NCBI GenBank assembly: GCA_002700285.1
Contig: PACT01000019.1
Coordinates: 1 to 64,000, forward strand
Source: Crocinitomicaceae bacterium
Lineage (GTDB): Bacteria > Bacteroidota > Bacteroidia > Flavobacteriales_D > Sanyastnellaceae
Direction: 5' to 3'
DNA length: 64,000 bases
Below the pieces are notes generated by a model. That model searched no databases, had not been told where the DNA came from, and saw nothing but the letters and a program-made list of their open reading frames with translations. Made by a program: the position numbers and the translations under genes. Shown here piece after piece: positions 26,360 through 34,919 of the stretch. The number at the start of each line of letters is the position of its first letter. The first letter of the stretch is position 1.

Positions 26360-27196
26360 ATGTCAACACAACAAGAAGCAGAAAAGAGACGAATCAAACT
26401 GATCATTGGTTCAGCATTAATCATTCTACCCGTCATCTTTCTATGGAGCTCATTAACGTTTACAATTAGCTCAGGACATGCCGGTCTTATTTTCCATACT
26501 TTCGGCAACGGAGTAAACGCTGAAGCGCCTGCTTTGAAAAGTGGGTTCCACATTAAAGCACCATGGGACAAAGTCTACGAATACGAAATAAGACAACAAG
26601 AGCTTTTTGAAAATCTTGAAGTCCTTTCATCAAACTTATTGAAGATTAAGATGGATATGACCGTCTTCTATCAGCCGACATACGACAAGCTTGGTTATTT
26701 AGAGATCGAAAGAGGAAGTCGTTACGAGTCAAAGGTGATTCAGCCGGCAATGAGGTCAGTTGCCCGAGAGGTGATTGCTCAATATCTCCCAGAAGAATTT
26801 AATACAACAAAAAGAGAAGAGATTCAATTGGAAATCGAAACGCGTTTGGAGGAAAAACTTTCGAATAACTACATTCAACTGAATGACGTTCTTATCAGAA
26901 ACATCGAACTTCCACTCACCTTAGAACAAGCCATTGAAAGAAAGCTACAACAGGAACAAGAATCATTAGAATACGAATTCCGTATAGAGAAAGCCTCAAA
27001 AGAAGCTGAGCGAAAGAGAATAGAAGCTGAAGGGATCCGAGATTTCCAGAACATCGTCTCTCAGAGTATTTCAGATGAGTTACTCCAATGGAAAGGCATC
27101 GAGGCCACAACAATTCTCGCTGAAAGCAACAACGCGAAAGTGGTTGTCATCGGAGCTGGAGATGATGGGCTTCCGCTTATTTTAGGTGGCAACTAG
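26360..27196 (+). CDS. Prohibitin-type SPFH/Band 7 membrane protein
   Basis: A 278-aa protein with an N-terminal membrane helix (LIIGSALIILPVIFLW), the SPFH domain (SGHAGLIFHTFGNGV, KAPWDKVYEYEIRQQ) and a charged coiled coil (RKLQQEQESLEYEFRIEKASKEAERKRIEAEG, about 190-225). Prohibitin homologues form ring-shaped scaffolds that often bind and regulate FtsH; ftsH lies elsewhere in this window. It is the last gene of the amidase-MCE-FeS series, 51 nt after the vWA-like gene, and is followed by a strong terminator. Confidence 0.88.
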   Translation: MSTQQEAEKRRIKLIIGSALIILPVIFLWSSLTFTISSGHAGLIFHTFGNGVNAEAPALKSGFHIKAPWDKVYEYEIRQQELFENLEVLSSNLLKIKMDMTVFYQPTYDKLGYLEIERGSRYESKVIQPAMRSVAREVIAQYLPEEFNTTKREEIQLEIETRLEEKLSNNYIQLNDVLIRNIELPLTLEQAIERKLQQEQESLEYEFRIEKASKEAERKRIEAEGIRDFQNIVSQSISDELLQWKGIEATTILAESNNAKVVVIGAGDDGLPLILGGN

Positions 27197-27222
27197 ACAG
27201 ATACCATAAAATATTGCCCCAT

Positions 27223-27254
27223 CAAAAAGGTTCGCTTTAAAAGCGAACCTTTTT
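27223..27254. terminator. Bidirectional intrinsic terminator between the SPFH gene and rpmB
   Basis: AAAAAGGTTCGCT and AGCGAACCTTTTT form a perfect 13-bp stem around a 6-nt TTTAAA loop, with A-rich and T-rich flanks on both strands. It can end transcription from the SPFH operon (plus) and from rpmB (minus). Confidence 0.88.
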
Positions 27255-27344
27255 TAATGCTAGATACTTCAACGTAATGCTAAAACGTAAAAGGGGAAAT
27301 TCGTTCATCAATTGGATTAATATCCAATCAATCCAAAAACAATG

Positions 27345-27590
27345 TTATGCTTTCTCAACAAAAAGACCAGCTTCTTTGGCGCGATTAATCGCGTTCAAAA
27401 TACCGATTTTATTAATCGTACGCATTGCAGCAGCAGATACTCGTAACGTGACCCATCTATCCTCTTCTTCAATATAAAAACGTTTACGTTGAAGATTTGG
27501 ATAAAAACGACGCTTCGTCCTCGCTTTTGAGTGACTCACGTTGTTTCCAACCATCACTTTCTTTCCTGATATCTGACAAATACGGCTCAT
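27345..27590 (-). CDS. rpmB: 50S ribosomal protein L28
   Basis: An 81-aa basic protein beginning [21 protein letters not shown], the standard L28 opening, with [13 protein letters not shown] and the [14 protein letters not shown] region. In many Bacteroidota rpmB is followed by rpmG (L33) and a DUF4295 gene. Here only about 90 nt lie between its stop and the shared terminator and no rpmG fits, so rpmB ends its transcription unit alone. It is downstream of pncC with its own possible promoter. Confidence 0.97.
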   Translation of the reverse strand: MSRICQISGKKVMVGNNVSHSKARTKRRFYPNLQRKRFYIEEEDRWVTLRVSAAAMRTINKIGILNAINRAKEAGLFVEKA

Positions 27591-27609
27591 GACTAAAATT
27601 TTAGGACTG

Positions 27610-27640
27610 CAAAGAAACGACTTTTTTCGTATTCAACCAA
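27610..27640 (-). promoter_or_regulatory. Possible promoter of rpmB
   Basis: On the minus strand TTGGTTG (27634-27640) is followed 16 nt later by TTTCTTTG (27610-27617), which has one mismatch to TAnnTTTG. The spacing is slightly short. It lies in the gap between pncC and rpmB and would give a leader of about 15 nt. Confidence 0.33.
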
Positions 27641-28106
27641 CACTTACCACATGTCTCTTCACTGTTTCTTCAATATAATCAAAAGTCTTAAGAACTACAG
27701 CCTCAACTACAGCTTCTCTATCACCCTCAAAAGACGTTGTCCATGACTCGCAAAAGCCCGGCCCTGCTATTGAAATACAGACCGTCCCTACGGGAGTTTC
27801 AATTGTCCCTCCGCCTGGACCAGCAATACCCGAAGTGGCAATAGCAAAATCAACATTTAATACTTTTCTACATCCTTGTGCCATTTGCACAACGACTTCC
27901 TCACTGACAATACCCTTATCTGCGATTGTTTGCGCACTTACTCCTAAAACAGACACCTTTACATCTTCTGCGTAGGCGACAATGGCACCACGGAAATATC
28001 TGCTGGAGCCAGGAACGGAGCTAATCGCTTTCGCGATTGCTCCGCCCGTTAAACTCTCAGCAGTACCTATCGTTAAAGAGTTCTGTATAAAGCTAGTTAA
28101 CTGCAA
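27633..28106 (-). CDS. pncC: Nicotinamide-nucleotide amidohydrolase (CinA C-terminal domain)
   Basis: A 157-aa protein equal to the C-terminal deamidase domain of CinA, with no N-terminal MoaB-like domain. Conserved segments: TIGTAESLTGGAIAKAIS, GSSRYFRGAIVAYA, SGIAGPGGGT and PVGTVCISI. It converts NMN to nicotinate mononucleotide in NAD salvage. Its first 14 nt overlap the 3' end of the upstream secreted-protein gene, an unusual pairing. Confidence 0.9.
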   Translation of the reverse strand: MQLTSFIQNSLTIGTAESLTGGAIAKAISSVPGSSRYFRGAIVAYAEDVKVSVLGVSAQTIADKGIVSEEVVVQMAQGCRKVLNVDFAIATSGIAGPGGGTIETPVGTVCISIAGPGFCESWTTSFEGDREAVVEAVVLKTFDYIEETVKRHVVSVG

Positions 28107-30021
28107 GACGTACCACTGTATTTACATCTCCCTGAGATATCTCTACGAGATAGATCCCCGCAGAGAGATCGTTAATATTGACTTGCTCTACCATAGAGGT
28201 CGTGTTCCATTGACGAAGTGTGCGGCCGTTAAAATCAACGATTCTCACAGAATGCACGCCAGGTCGATCAATGACAATATCAAAAGATGAATAAGCTGGG
28301 TTAGGGTATATCATGACTTCTCCATCTTCAAATGGCTCCGAAACACCAACCCAGTCATTAAATTCGATGTCAGAACATTCTCCCAAATCGGCAACGGCAA
28401 CTCTAAGATGAACAATGTCATTTAAATCTACTGGATCCTCGTCGCCACGTACATGAAGGCCTGGCTCGAAGTCTCTTTGGTAAACAATTTCAAGGTGGTC
28501 AACTACGTCTGGAGCCAAAGATCCAAAAACGGATTCATACCCATCAAAATCAAGGTCAGGCGTTAAATCACACGCATCTTCAGTATTCCAAGTTGAACCA
28601 TTGTCCATTGAATTTACCAAATACAAATGGCGGTAGTTCTGAGACCCTGTCGTGTAGTCCTCTCGTATTGCAGAGTAGGTTACAAACAAATCACCTGCTT
28701 CATTGGATCCCATACTTGGAATTCCAGCAAGGTTGACAAAATACGCAGCGATTTCATCTTCAAGATCAAGTGTTCCACTTTCATCAATGTCATAAGCGTA
28801 TGCGATAGTCAAAGAGCTATCGATGCCATAACTCTGGTTCCAGTACTCGAGGCCATTTGTGCCAGGGAAGAAACTGAAGTTATCGTCAACCGTATCTGCA
28901 TCCATATAATACATGCCACCGAACACAACGTGAACCAAACCGTCTTGGTCTACATGCACATCGCCAGATCCATCTGAATTGAGATATTCTTGGAAGATTC
29001 CATCGCCATCAAAGTCCTCACCTTCATCTATAGGAAGGCCCATGTCAATCACGTAATTATCTACAGGGAAATCAATAACAGGTGTGTACTCCCAGTTGTC
29101 TCCATTGTCCTCAGAGATCATCACGAATGTATCCATGAGGTCATTGAATACTGTGAATGCAACGACTCCGTCACGTGCGTGTATTGCGTATGTGTCACCA
29201 CTGAAACCAACAAAATTCGTGGTATCTAAAGCAGGGAATGTTGACTGCTCCCAGGTCACCCCTGCATCCAATGAACGGTAATAAAGAAGTGCTCCGTCCT
29301 GCCCTTCATACAACACACCTCCATTCGCGACAGGTGTCGAAACACCAATCACATGAATCGTGTTTCCGTCAGGGCCGCTTGTCGCCACTCTAGGCCAAAG
29401 AACACCAGTTGGACCCTCCATAGGAATGCTCATTTCACTCCAAGCATCACCACTTCCTGCTGCTCTTGATGTCATTAGAAAAGGTGTGTCAATACCAGGA
29501 TGAGTGATACTTAACTCCAATCCTGAACCTGTGTGAGCAATAGAAGGCCAACCACATCGTACACTTTCTATTCTTTCGTAAGGCTGTTCTTCCCAAACCT
29601 CTCCATCAAAGAAATTATATCCAGTCCCTCGATCCGGGAAAGTGCCCGTTTCTAGACTCATGTTCCAACCTGCACTAACCGCACTCCCATACCCTACAAG
29701 TCTATCGTCGATCGCAGCATTTGTTTGAAGATCGTATTGTGTTAATCCTATAATTTGTCTTTGCACAACCAAAGCACGTGTTTGAATGTTTTCAAGTTGC
29801 CCAATCTTTCCTTCTTGAGAGAAAGGCATCTGTGGAACCTCTGTAAATCCGTCCATAGCTTTTATAGGCATCAATTTTGACACCCTCGCTTCGACGGCCA
29901 CTTGAGGAATCTCACTTAGGGAAAAAGAAGGAGATGTTGTCGTTTCTTGCGCTTGAAAAGGTGCGTAAACTGCCAACGATAAAAGGGAAAATATAGAAAA
30001 CCGAAGTAGTGATTTTTTCAT
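28093..30021 (-). CDS. Secreted Asp-box protein with type IX secretion sorting domain
   Basis: A 642-aa secreted protein: signal peptide (LLRFSIFSLLSLAVYAPFQAQ), then a region with three Asp-box motifs typical of sialidase-like beta-propellers (SLDAGVTWEQ, SEDNGDNWEY, SMDNGSTWNT), and a C-terminal T9SS type A domain (MIYPNPAYSSFDIVI, GRTLRQW, LSAGIYLVEI). Two acidic loops (EDFDGDGIFQ, DIDESGTLDLEDE) look like calcium-binding turns. No sialidase catalytic set is obvious, so a binding or adhesin-like role is possible. The protein would cross the outer membrane by T9SS and be attached or released. It overlaps pncC by 14 nt. Confidence 0.82.
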   Translation of the reverse strand: MKKSLLRFSIFSLLSLAVYAPFQAQETTTSPSFSLSEIPQVAVEARVSKLMPIKAMDGFTEVPQMPFSQEGKIGQLENIQTRALVVQRQIIGLTQYDLQTNAAIDDRLVGYGSAVSAGWNMSLETGTFPDRGTGYNFFDGEVWEEQPYERIESVRCGWPSIAHTGSGLELSITHPGIDTPFLMTSRAAGSGDAWSEMSIPMEGPTGVLWPRVATSGPDGNTIHVIGVSTPVANGGVLYEGQDGALLYYRSLDAGVTWEQSTFPALDTTNFVGFSGDTYAIHARDGVVAFTVFNDLMDTFVMISEDNGDNWEYTPVIDFPVDNYVIDMGLPIDEGEDFDGDGIFQEYLNSDGSGDVHVDQDGLVHVVFGGMYYMDADTVDDNFSFFPGTNGLEYWNQSYGIDSSLTIAYAYDIDESGTLDLEDEIAAYFVNLAGIPSMGSNEAGDLFVTYSAIREDYTTGSQNYRHLYLVNSMDNGSTWNTEDACDLTPDLDFDGYESVFGSLAPDVVDHLEIVYQRDFEPGLHVRGDEDPVDLNDIVHLRVAVADLGECSDIEFNDWVGVSEPFEDGEVMIYPNPAYSSFDIVIDRPGVHSVRIVDFNGRTLRQWNTTSMVEQVNINDLSAGIYLVEISQGDVNTVVRLAVN

Positions 30022-30108
30022 AGAATAGAAATTAGATTTGATTTACACTTGGCAAACTAATACATTCTGTCACTACACCGAAATTTTAGACGATGAATTC
30101 CTGTGTGG

Positions 30109-30765
30109 TTATCCTTTCAGAGTTGCTATAATCGTCTCTCTCCCTATAACTTGATCATCAATTCCTATATGAATATCTGCATCCAAGGGAAGGTAAACAT
30201 CAATCCTCGAACCGAATTTAATGAAGCCCACTTCTTCCCCTTTACCAAGAGTTTGGCCTGGTTTGATGTAATATCGTATCCTTCGTGCGACTGCACCAGC
30301 GATCTGGCGAAACAACACTTCTCCTTGTGCGCTCTCAACAACAAATGTCGTTCGTTCATTCTCTGTACTGCTCTTTGGATGCCAAGCCACCAAGTATTTT
30401 CCAGCATGATATTTGGCGTATTTCACAATTCCAGCCATCGGTGTCCACTGACAATGAACGTTTAAAGGACTCATGAAAATGCTGACTTGAATTCTCTCAT
30501 CCTTAAAATACTCGGGTTCAGTCACCTTCTCAATCACCACTACTTTGCCATCACTTGGTGCAATGACATCTCCGAGACCTCCAGTTGGAAGCCTTTTGGG
30601 CATTCGGAAAAATTGAGCGAATAAAATGAAAATGACAGACGCACAAAACCAGACAATCCACAAAGCCAAATCAGGCACATCGAGCGCGTATAAGACCATG
30701 GAAATAATCGCTGACACCAATAATACCAAAGCCAATGGAAAAAAACCTTCTCTATGTAATGTCAT
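30109..30765 (-). CDS. psd: Phosphatidylserine decarboxylase
   Basis: A 218-aa short-type (archaeal/Bacteroidota-like) phosphatidylserine decarboxylase that makes phosphatidylethanolamine at the inner membrane. Two membrane segments near the N-terminus precede IAPSDGKVVVIEKV, MSPLNVHCQWTP and the self-cleavage site KFGSRIDVYLP, where Gly-Ser scission forms the pyruvoyl group. It is the final gene of rsfS-ftsH-DUF2007-cdsA-psd, overlapping cdsA by 4 nt, so two phospholipid steps are encoded side by side. Confidence 0.93.
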   Translation of the reverse strand: MTLHREGFFPLALVLLVSAIISMVLYALDVPDLALWIVWFCASVIFILFAQFFRMPKRLPTGGLGDVIAPSDGKVVVIEKVTEPEYFKDERIQVSIFMSPLNVHCQWTPMAGIVKYAKYHAGKYLVAWHPKSSTENERTTFVVESAQGEVLFRQIAGAVARRIRYYIKPGQTLGKGEEVGFIKFGSRIDVYLPLDADIHIGIDDQVIGRETIIATLKG

Positions 30766-31373
30766 GAAATAAATATTCTAATTATCAGTACGACAGGGGC
30801 CGCAATAAGTAGCCCGTCAAACCTATCTAAAATCCCACCATGCCCAGGCAACAAGGTGCCACTGTCTTTAACGTTGGCGCGTCTTTTAACTGCGCTTTGG
30901 ACCAAATCACCCAAGGTAGAAAGGATGCCCGTCAACAACCCGAGCAAAACACCTTGGTTACCCATCCAAAGCCACCCAACAATTGCAGCACCAATAGCTC
31001 CGAAAAAAACTCCTTCCCAAGACTTGTTTGGGGATACTTTCGGCGCCAGACCTCTTTGAATAAACTTCTTACCGAACAGTCTCCCTCCCAAATAAGCAAA
31101 AGTATCATTCGCCCAAATCCAAGTTAAAAAGGCCACAACATCCCATCCTACCCAAGCCTCAAAGGGTCTTCCCATTGCCCACAAAGACACCACGGCAAGG
31201 GTGATGAGTAAATAACCAAGTGGCGCACCGTTTAATCTCTTGTACTCTTTTAACCCTTGTAGCAAAACAGCAATCCACAAGACAATGGCCGTAATCAAAT
31301 CAAAAGTCGTCGCGAACACAACGATAGAAACAAATACAACTCCCGTTAAGCTGCGAGTGACACTTTCATTCAT
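30762..31373 (-). CDS. cdsA: Phosphatidate cytidylyltransferase
   Basis: A 203-aa integral membrane enzyme forming CDP-diacylglycerol. The CDP-alcohol-forming signature is clear: GRLFGKKFIQRG, SPNKSWEGVFFG and LPGHGGILDRFDGLL near the C-terminus. It is shorter at the N-terminus than the E. coli enzyme (about 285 aa), as in many Bacteroidota. It overlaps DUF2007 upstream and psd downstream by 4 nt each (ATGA type). Confidence 0.93.
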   Translation of the reverse strand: MNESVTRSLTGVVFVSIVVFATTFDLITAIVLWIAVLLQGLKEYKRLNGAPLGYLLITLAVVSLWAMGRPFEAWVGWDVVAFLTWIWANDTFAYLGGRLFGKKFIQRGLAPKVSPNKSWEGVFFGAIGAAIVGWLWMGNQGVLLGLLTGILSTLGDLVQSAVKRRANVKDSGTLLPGHGGILDRFDGLLIAAPVVLIIRIFIS

Positions 31374-31576
31374 AACTGCAAAAGGGATTGTGCCTGTTCT
31401 TCAAAGTCTTTGGGCACCAAAAGCTGAACTTCTATAGAGGCAAACCCCACACCCGAGTAACTGCTGTCTTGACGATTCAAGATTACACATGGGATCTCAG
31501 CATCCACAAGAATCTGCCTGCGCATCTCCACTCCTGGAGCGAAAGCGTTCGCATAAACAGACACCCATCCGTCCAT
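31370..31576 (-). CDS. DUF2007-like small protein
   Basis: A 68-aa protein (GWVSVYANAFAPGVEMRRQ, AEIPCVILNRQDS, VQLLVPKDFEEQAQSLL) with the layout of DUF2007 proteins, sometimes called putative signal-transducing proteins. Its ATG shares one base with the ftsH stop (TAATG) and its stop overlaps cdsA by 4 nt, so it is translated as part of the operon. Function is unknown; position suggests a link to membrane proteolysis or lipid synthesis. Confidence 0.8.
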   Translation of the reverse strand: MDGWVSVYANAFAPGVEMRRQILVDAEIPCVILNRQDSSYSGVGFASIEVQLLVPKDFEEQAQSLLQL

Positions 31577-33633
31577 TATTCAGACTTCGGTTCATTGTCA
31601 GACTCATCGGCTTTCGAATCGGCAACTTCATTGGCTACCTGATCTGTTTCAACGATTAACTTCACGCCCACCTCCTCATCTTTAAAAGATCTTGGGCCTA
31701 AAATCCGCTCCACATCTTCCTTAAATATGACCTCATCTTTAAGAAGCGCTTCAGCAACTTCAACAAGCTTTGATTTGTTTGCAGAAAGGATATCCTTCGC
31801 CTTTACGTAGGCTTTTTCAATAATCTTGCTTACTTCCTCATCAATGATTCGAGCAGTCGATTCTGAATAGGGTTTTGTGAATGATGTTTCTCCACCGCTG
31901 TCGTAATAGCTAATGTTTCCTACTTTTTCATTTAATCCGTAGACAGTTACCATGGCGTGCGCTTGCTTGGTGACTTTCTCCAAATCGCTTAGCGCTCCAG
32001 TAGAGATTTTACCAAACATTATTTGTTCTGCGGCCCTGCCACCTAGCGCGGCACACATCTCGTCAAAGATTTGTTCCGAGGTGGTGATTTGGCGTTCATG
32101 GGGAAGATACCATGCAGCACCTAGACTCTTACCTCTTGGGATAATACTGACCTTCACCAGTGGGGAAGCATACTCTAACAACCAACTTACGGTTGCGTGA
32201 CCCGCTTCATGAAAAGCAATCGTCTTCTTCTCTCCAGGCGAGATGACCCTTGACCGTTTCTCTAATCCACCGACGATTCGATCAATGGCCTCGTTGAAGT
32301 CCGTGTGACCGACTTTCTTTTTATCCTTTCTCGCAGAAAAAAGTGCGGCTTCATTACACACGTTGGCAATATCGGCACCACTGAAACCAGGAGTCTGCTT
32401 GGCGAGAAGGTCAATATCGATCGTCTCATCCGATTGAATAGGCTTAAGATGGACGTGGAAAATGGCTTTACGCTCATTGACATCTGGCATATCCACATAG
32501 ATTTGTCTGTCAAATCGACCCGCACGCAACAGCGCATTATCCAACACATCAGCTCGGTTTGTTGCTGCGAGAATAATGACACCACTGTTTGAATCAAACC
32601 CATCCATCTCAGTCAGCAGTTGATTCAATGTATTCTCACGTTCATCGTTTGAACTGAAGTTGGCATTTTTACCTCTTGCCCGACCTATGGCATCAATCTC
32701 ATCAATGAAAATAATGGAGGGTGCTTTTTCCTTGGCTTGCTTGAAAAGATCCCTTACTCGAGACGCACCCACACCTACAAACATCTCAACGAAATCAGAC
32801 CCACTCAGACTGAAAAAAGGCACCTGAGCTTCACCTGCTACTGCTTTTGCGAGCAAGGTCTTTCCAGTACCTGGTGAACCTACAAGCAGAGCTCCCTTAG
32901 GAATTTTTGCGCCAAGTCTCGTGTATTTCTCGGGCTTCATCAAAAAATCTACGATCTCTTCAAGTTCCTCTTTAGCCTCATCTACACCGGCAACATCATC
33001 AAAAGTAACTTGAGTTTTGTCGCCTTTCTGATGAAGTTTGGCTTTTGATTTTCCAATGTTAAAAATCTGATTTCCGCCTGGTCCGCCACCACCAATACGC
33101 TTCATTATAAACATCCAAACAACAATCATAATGACAAGGAAAAAAATCCACGAAAACATTTGCTGTCCCCACTCATTCACGGGCTCATATTTCGAGTCAA
33201 TGTTATTTGAGTCTGTAAGCGCCTTATAATCCTCTGTATAACTGTCGCCTGGAGGCATAGAGAACCAAAGGTCATGTCCAGAAAATAATCCCTTCATGAC
33301 GGCATTCGATTCCTCGTCATCATTTGACAACTGCCCACGTGCACTTTCAGTCAAAAAGACTTTATATACGCGACCATCGTGAATGACGTGATCTACATCT
33401 CCAGATTCAACGTGAATTTTAAAATCAGAAAACTGAATTTCCTTCCCACCACCGTCAGAGTTGAGAAGAATCATCCCCAACAGCACAACACCTACCACGG
33501 CGTAGATCCAGTAAAAATTAAAATTCTTTCCTGCCCCTTCTTCTCCGCCTACATTCTCATTGGATTTCTTGGGAGTGGTCTTTCTTTTTTTAGGACTCTC
33601 CTTGGACTCGCTTTTTTTAACTTGCTTTTTCAT
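31576..33633 (-). CDS. ftsH: ATP-dependent zinc metalloprotease FtsH
   Basis: A 685-aa membrane AAA+ protease. A long Lys/Ser-rich N-terminus leads to membrane helices at about 41-57 and 160-177. The AAA domain follows: Walker A GSPGTGKT (252-259; usually GPPGTGKT), Walker [12 protein letters not shown], second region of homology [19 protein letters not shown]. The protease domain has the zinc site HEAGH. The C-terminus is acidic. It degrades misfolded membrane proteins and regulatory substrates. ATGA overlap with rsfS and TAATG with DUF2007 tie it into the operon. Confidence 0.97.
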   Translation of the reverse strand: MKKQVKKSESKESPKKRKTTPKKSNENVGGEEGAGKNFNFYWIYAVVGVVLLGMILLNSDGGGKEIQFSDFKIHVESGDVDHVIHDGRVYKVFLTESARGQLSNDDEESNAVMKGLFSGHDLWFSMPPGDSYTEDYKALTDSNNIDSKYEPVNEWGQQMFSWIFFLVIMIVVWMFIMKRIGGGGPGGNQIFNIGKSKAKLHQKGDKTQVTFDDVAGVDEAKEELEEIVDFLMKPEKYTRLGAKIPKGALLVGSPGTGKTLLAKAVAGEAQVPFFSLSGSDFVEMFVGVGASRVRDLFKQAKEKAPSIIFIDEIDAIGRARGKNANFSSNDERENTLNQLLTEMDGFDSNSGVIILAATNRADVLDNALLRAGRFDRQIYVDMPDVNERKAIFHVHLKPIQSDETIDIDLLAKQTPGFSGADIANVCNEAALFSARKDKKKVGHTDFNEAIDRIVGGLEKRSRVISPGEKKTIAFHEAGHATVSWLLEYASPLVKVSIIPRGKSLGAAWYLPHERQITTSEQIFDEMCAALGGRAAEQIMFGKISTGALSDLEKVTKQAHAMVTVYGLNEKVGNISYYDSGGETSFTKPYSESTARIIDEEVSKIIEKAYVKAKDILSANKSKLVEVAEALLKDEVIFKEDVERILGPRSFKDEEVGVKLIVETDQVANEVADSKADESDNEPKSE

Positions 33634-34028
33634 GCTTGCTCTTCCAATTTTACTGGATTTTCAGACTCATAGCCACGTATCTCTGCATCTCCCCATAATT
33701 CTTCCAATGCATACCGACTTCTTACATCTTTATGAAAAACATGAACGACGACATCAAAATAATCCAAAATCGTCCACTCACTATTTCGCAATCCTTGCAC
33801 AGACATTGGTTTTTCACCTATGGACTCTTTCACCACCTTCTCAACTGAAGATGCCAACGCTGAAACCTGCGTCTGGCTATTGCCATGCGCTATGACAAAA
33901 AAAGCAGACATTGCATTTTCAATCGTACTTAAGTCAATAATTTTAATATCATGACCTTTGACATCATCAAGACCTTTGATGACTGCATCAAGCAGAATAT
34001 GAGATGGGAGAACAGCAGGTTTTTTCAT
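33630..34028 (-). CDS. rsfS: Ribosomal silencing factor RsfS
   Basis: A 132-aa Iojap/DUF143 protein that binds L14 on the large subunit and blocks subunit joining in poor conditions. Motifs: DVKGHDIKIIDLS, AFFVIAHGNSQTQV, GLRNSEWTILDYFDVVVHVF and LWGDAEI. It is the first gene of the ftsH operon, overlapping ftsH by 4 nt, and is divergent from birA. A -7 box TAACTTTG sits 17 nt before its start (34046-34053). Confidence 0.93.
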   Translation of the reverse strand: MKKPAVLPSHILLDAVIKGLDDVKGHDIKIIDLSTIENAMSAFFVIAHGNSQTQVSALASSVEKVVKESIGEKPMSVQGLRNSEWTILDYFDVVVHVFHKDVRSRYALEELWGDAEIRGYESENPVKLEEQA

Positions 34029-34045
34029 GAAATATTTTCAGTTCA

Positions 34046-34053
34046 CAAAGTTA
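34046..34053 (-). promoter_or_regulatory. Predicted -7 box of the rsfS-ftsH operon
   Basis: TAACTTTG on the minus strand ends 17 nt before the rsfS ATG, predicting a leader of about 10-12 nt. It stands back to back with the birA box, separated by a single base. Confidence 0.47.
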
Positions 34054-34054
34054 C

Positions 34055-34062
34055 TACTTTTG
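34055..34062 (+). promoter_or_regulatory. Predicted -7 box of birA
   Basis: TACTTTTG followed by CA on the plus strand, 38 nt before the birA ATG, predicting a leader of about 30 nt. Only one base separates it from the oppositely directed rsfS box, so polymerase can hardly occupy both promoters at once. Confidence 0.47.
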
Positions 34063-34100
34063 CATACGATGACAGCCTAAATCATGACACATAATAGGAC

Positions 34101-34919
34101 ATGAATGCCAATGTTAGTGAAATAACGACTGAAAGAGGTTTGGTGAAGCGTATCAGCTTGGGTTCCGTTGGGAGTACGAATGATTATGCCATAAATTTTT
34201 TACGTACGGAAAACACCGACAAAGAGACCATTGTCGTTGCAGAAAGTCAGGAAAAGGGAAAAGGCCAAAGAGGAAAACCGTGGATTTCAGCACCAGGTAG
34301 GGACTTATGCATGAGTTGGATCCTAAAAACACCTCCTCAACCACCTGCTGTTTTCAATATGGCTGCAGCCTTAGGGGTTCTCGACGGTCTACGAAAAATC
34401 ACAGGCAACACAGACATCTCAATAAAATGGCCAAACGACATCATTGTTGTTCACAACAACGTCCCAAAAAAAATATCAGGACTTCTTATTGAAAACATCT
34501 GGAGAGGAGATGTTTGGGCTGCTGCAATTGTCGGAATCGGTGTCAATGTTGGAAAGGAAAGCGATCCCAAGCACCGTCCCCAATTTAAACTTCCAGCCAC
34601 AAGTATATTTGACCTGATTTCAAAACACATGTCACCCGCATCACTCGAAGTTGTCATTCTAAATGCACTTCAACACAGGGTGAATAACCTCAGACATACA
34701 GGCGGGATACAAAACACCGTCTCAGCATTCAACTCAGAACTGTTTGGCATACATTCAGAAAGAGTTTACACCGTCAACGAGACCAATCACACAGGTGTAT
34801 TGAAAAAAGTAGAAGAAGATGGACGGGCAGTGTTCTCTTGGTCAAAAAACAACACAAGAAATAACATTCAAAATCCTGAAACACATTTACATTCCTCAGA
34901 AGTTATTTGGTCATGGTGA
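34101..34919 (+). CDS. birA: Biotin--[acetyl-CoA-carboxylase] ligase
   Basis: A 272-aa biotin protein ligase without an N-terminal DNA-binding domain, so it is not expected to be a repressor. SVGSTNDYAINFL, the biotinyl-AMP loop GKGQRGKPWISAPGRD, KWPNDIIV and KISGLLIENIW are visible, with a C-terminal SH3-like part (VNETNHTGVLKKVEEDG). It attaches biotin to the carboxyl-carrier protein of acetyl-CoA carboxylase. Its 3' end overlaps the convergent START-like gene by 9 bp. Confidence 0.92.
   Translation: MNANVSEITTERGLVKRISLGSVGSTNDYAINFLRTENTDKETIVVAESQEKGKGQRGKPWISAPGRDLCMSWILKTPPQPPAVFNMAAALGVLDGLRKITGNTDISIKWPNDIIVVHNNVPKKISGLLIENIWRGDVWAAAIVGIGVNVGKESDPKHRPQFKLPATSIFDLISKHMSPASLEVVILNALQHRVNNLRHTGGIQNTVSAFNSELFGIHSERVYTVNETNHTGVLKKVEEDGRAVFSWSKNNTRNNIQNPETHLHSSEVIWSW

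Noticed and set aside
28093-30021. Sialidase enzyme
   Set aside because: Asp-boxes are present but the catalytic Arg triad and RIP motif were not seen, so only a sialidase-like propeller is proposed.
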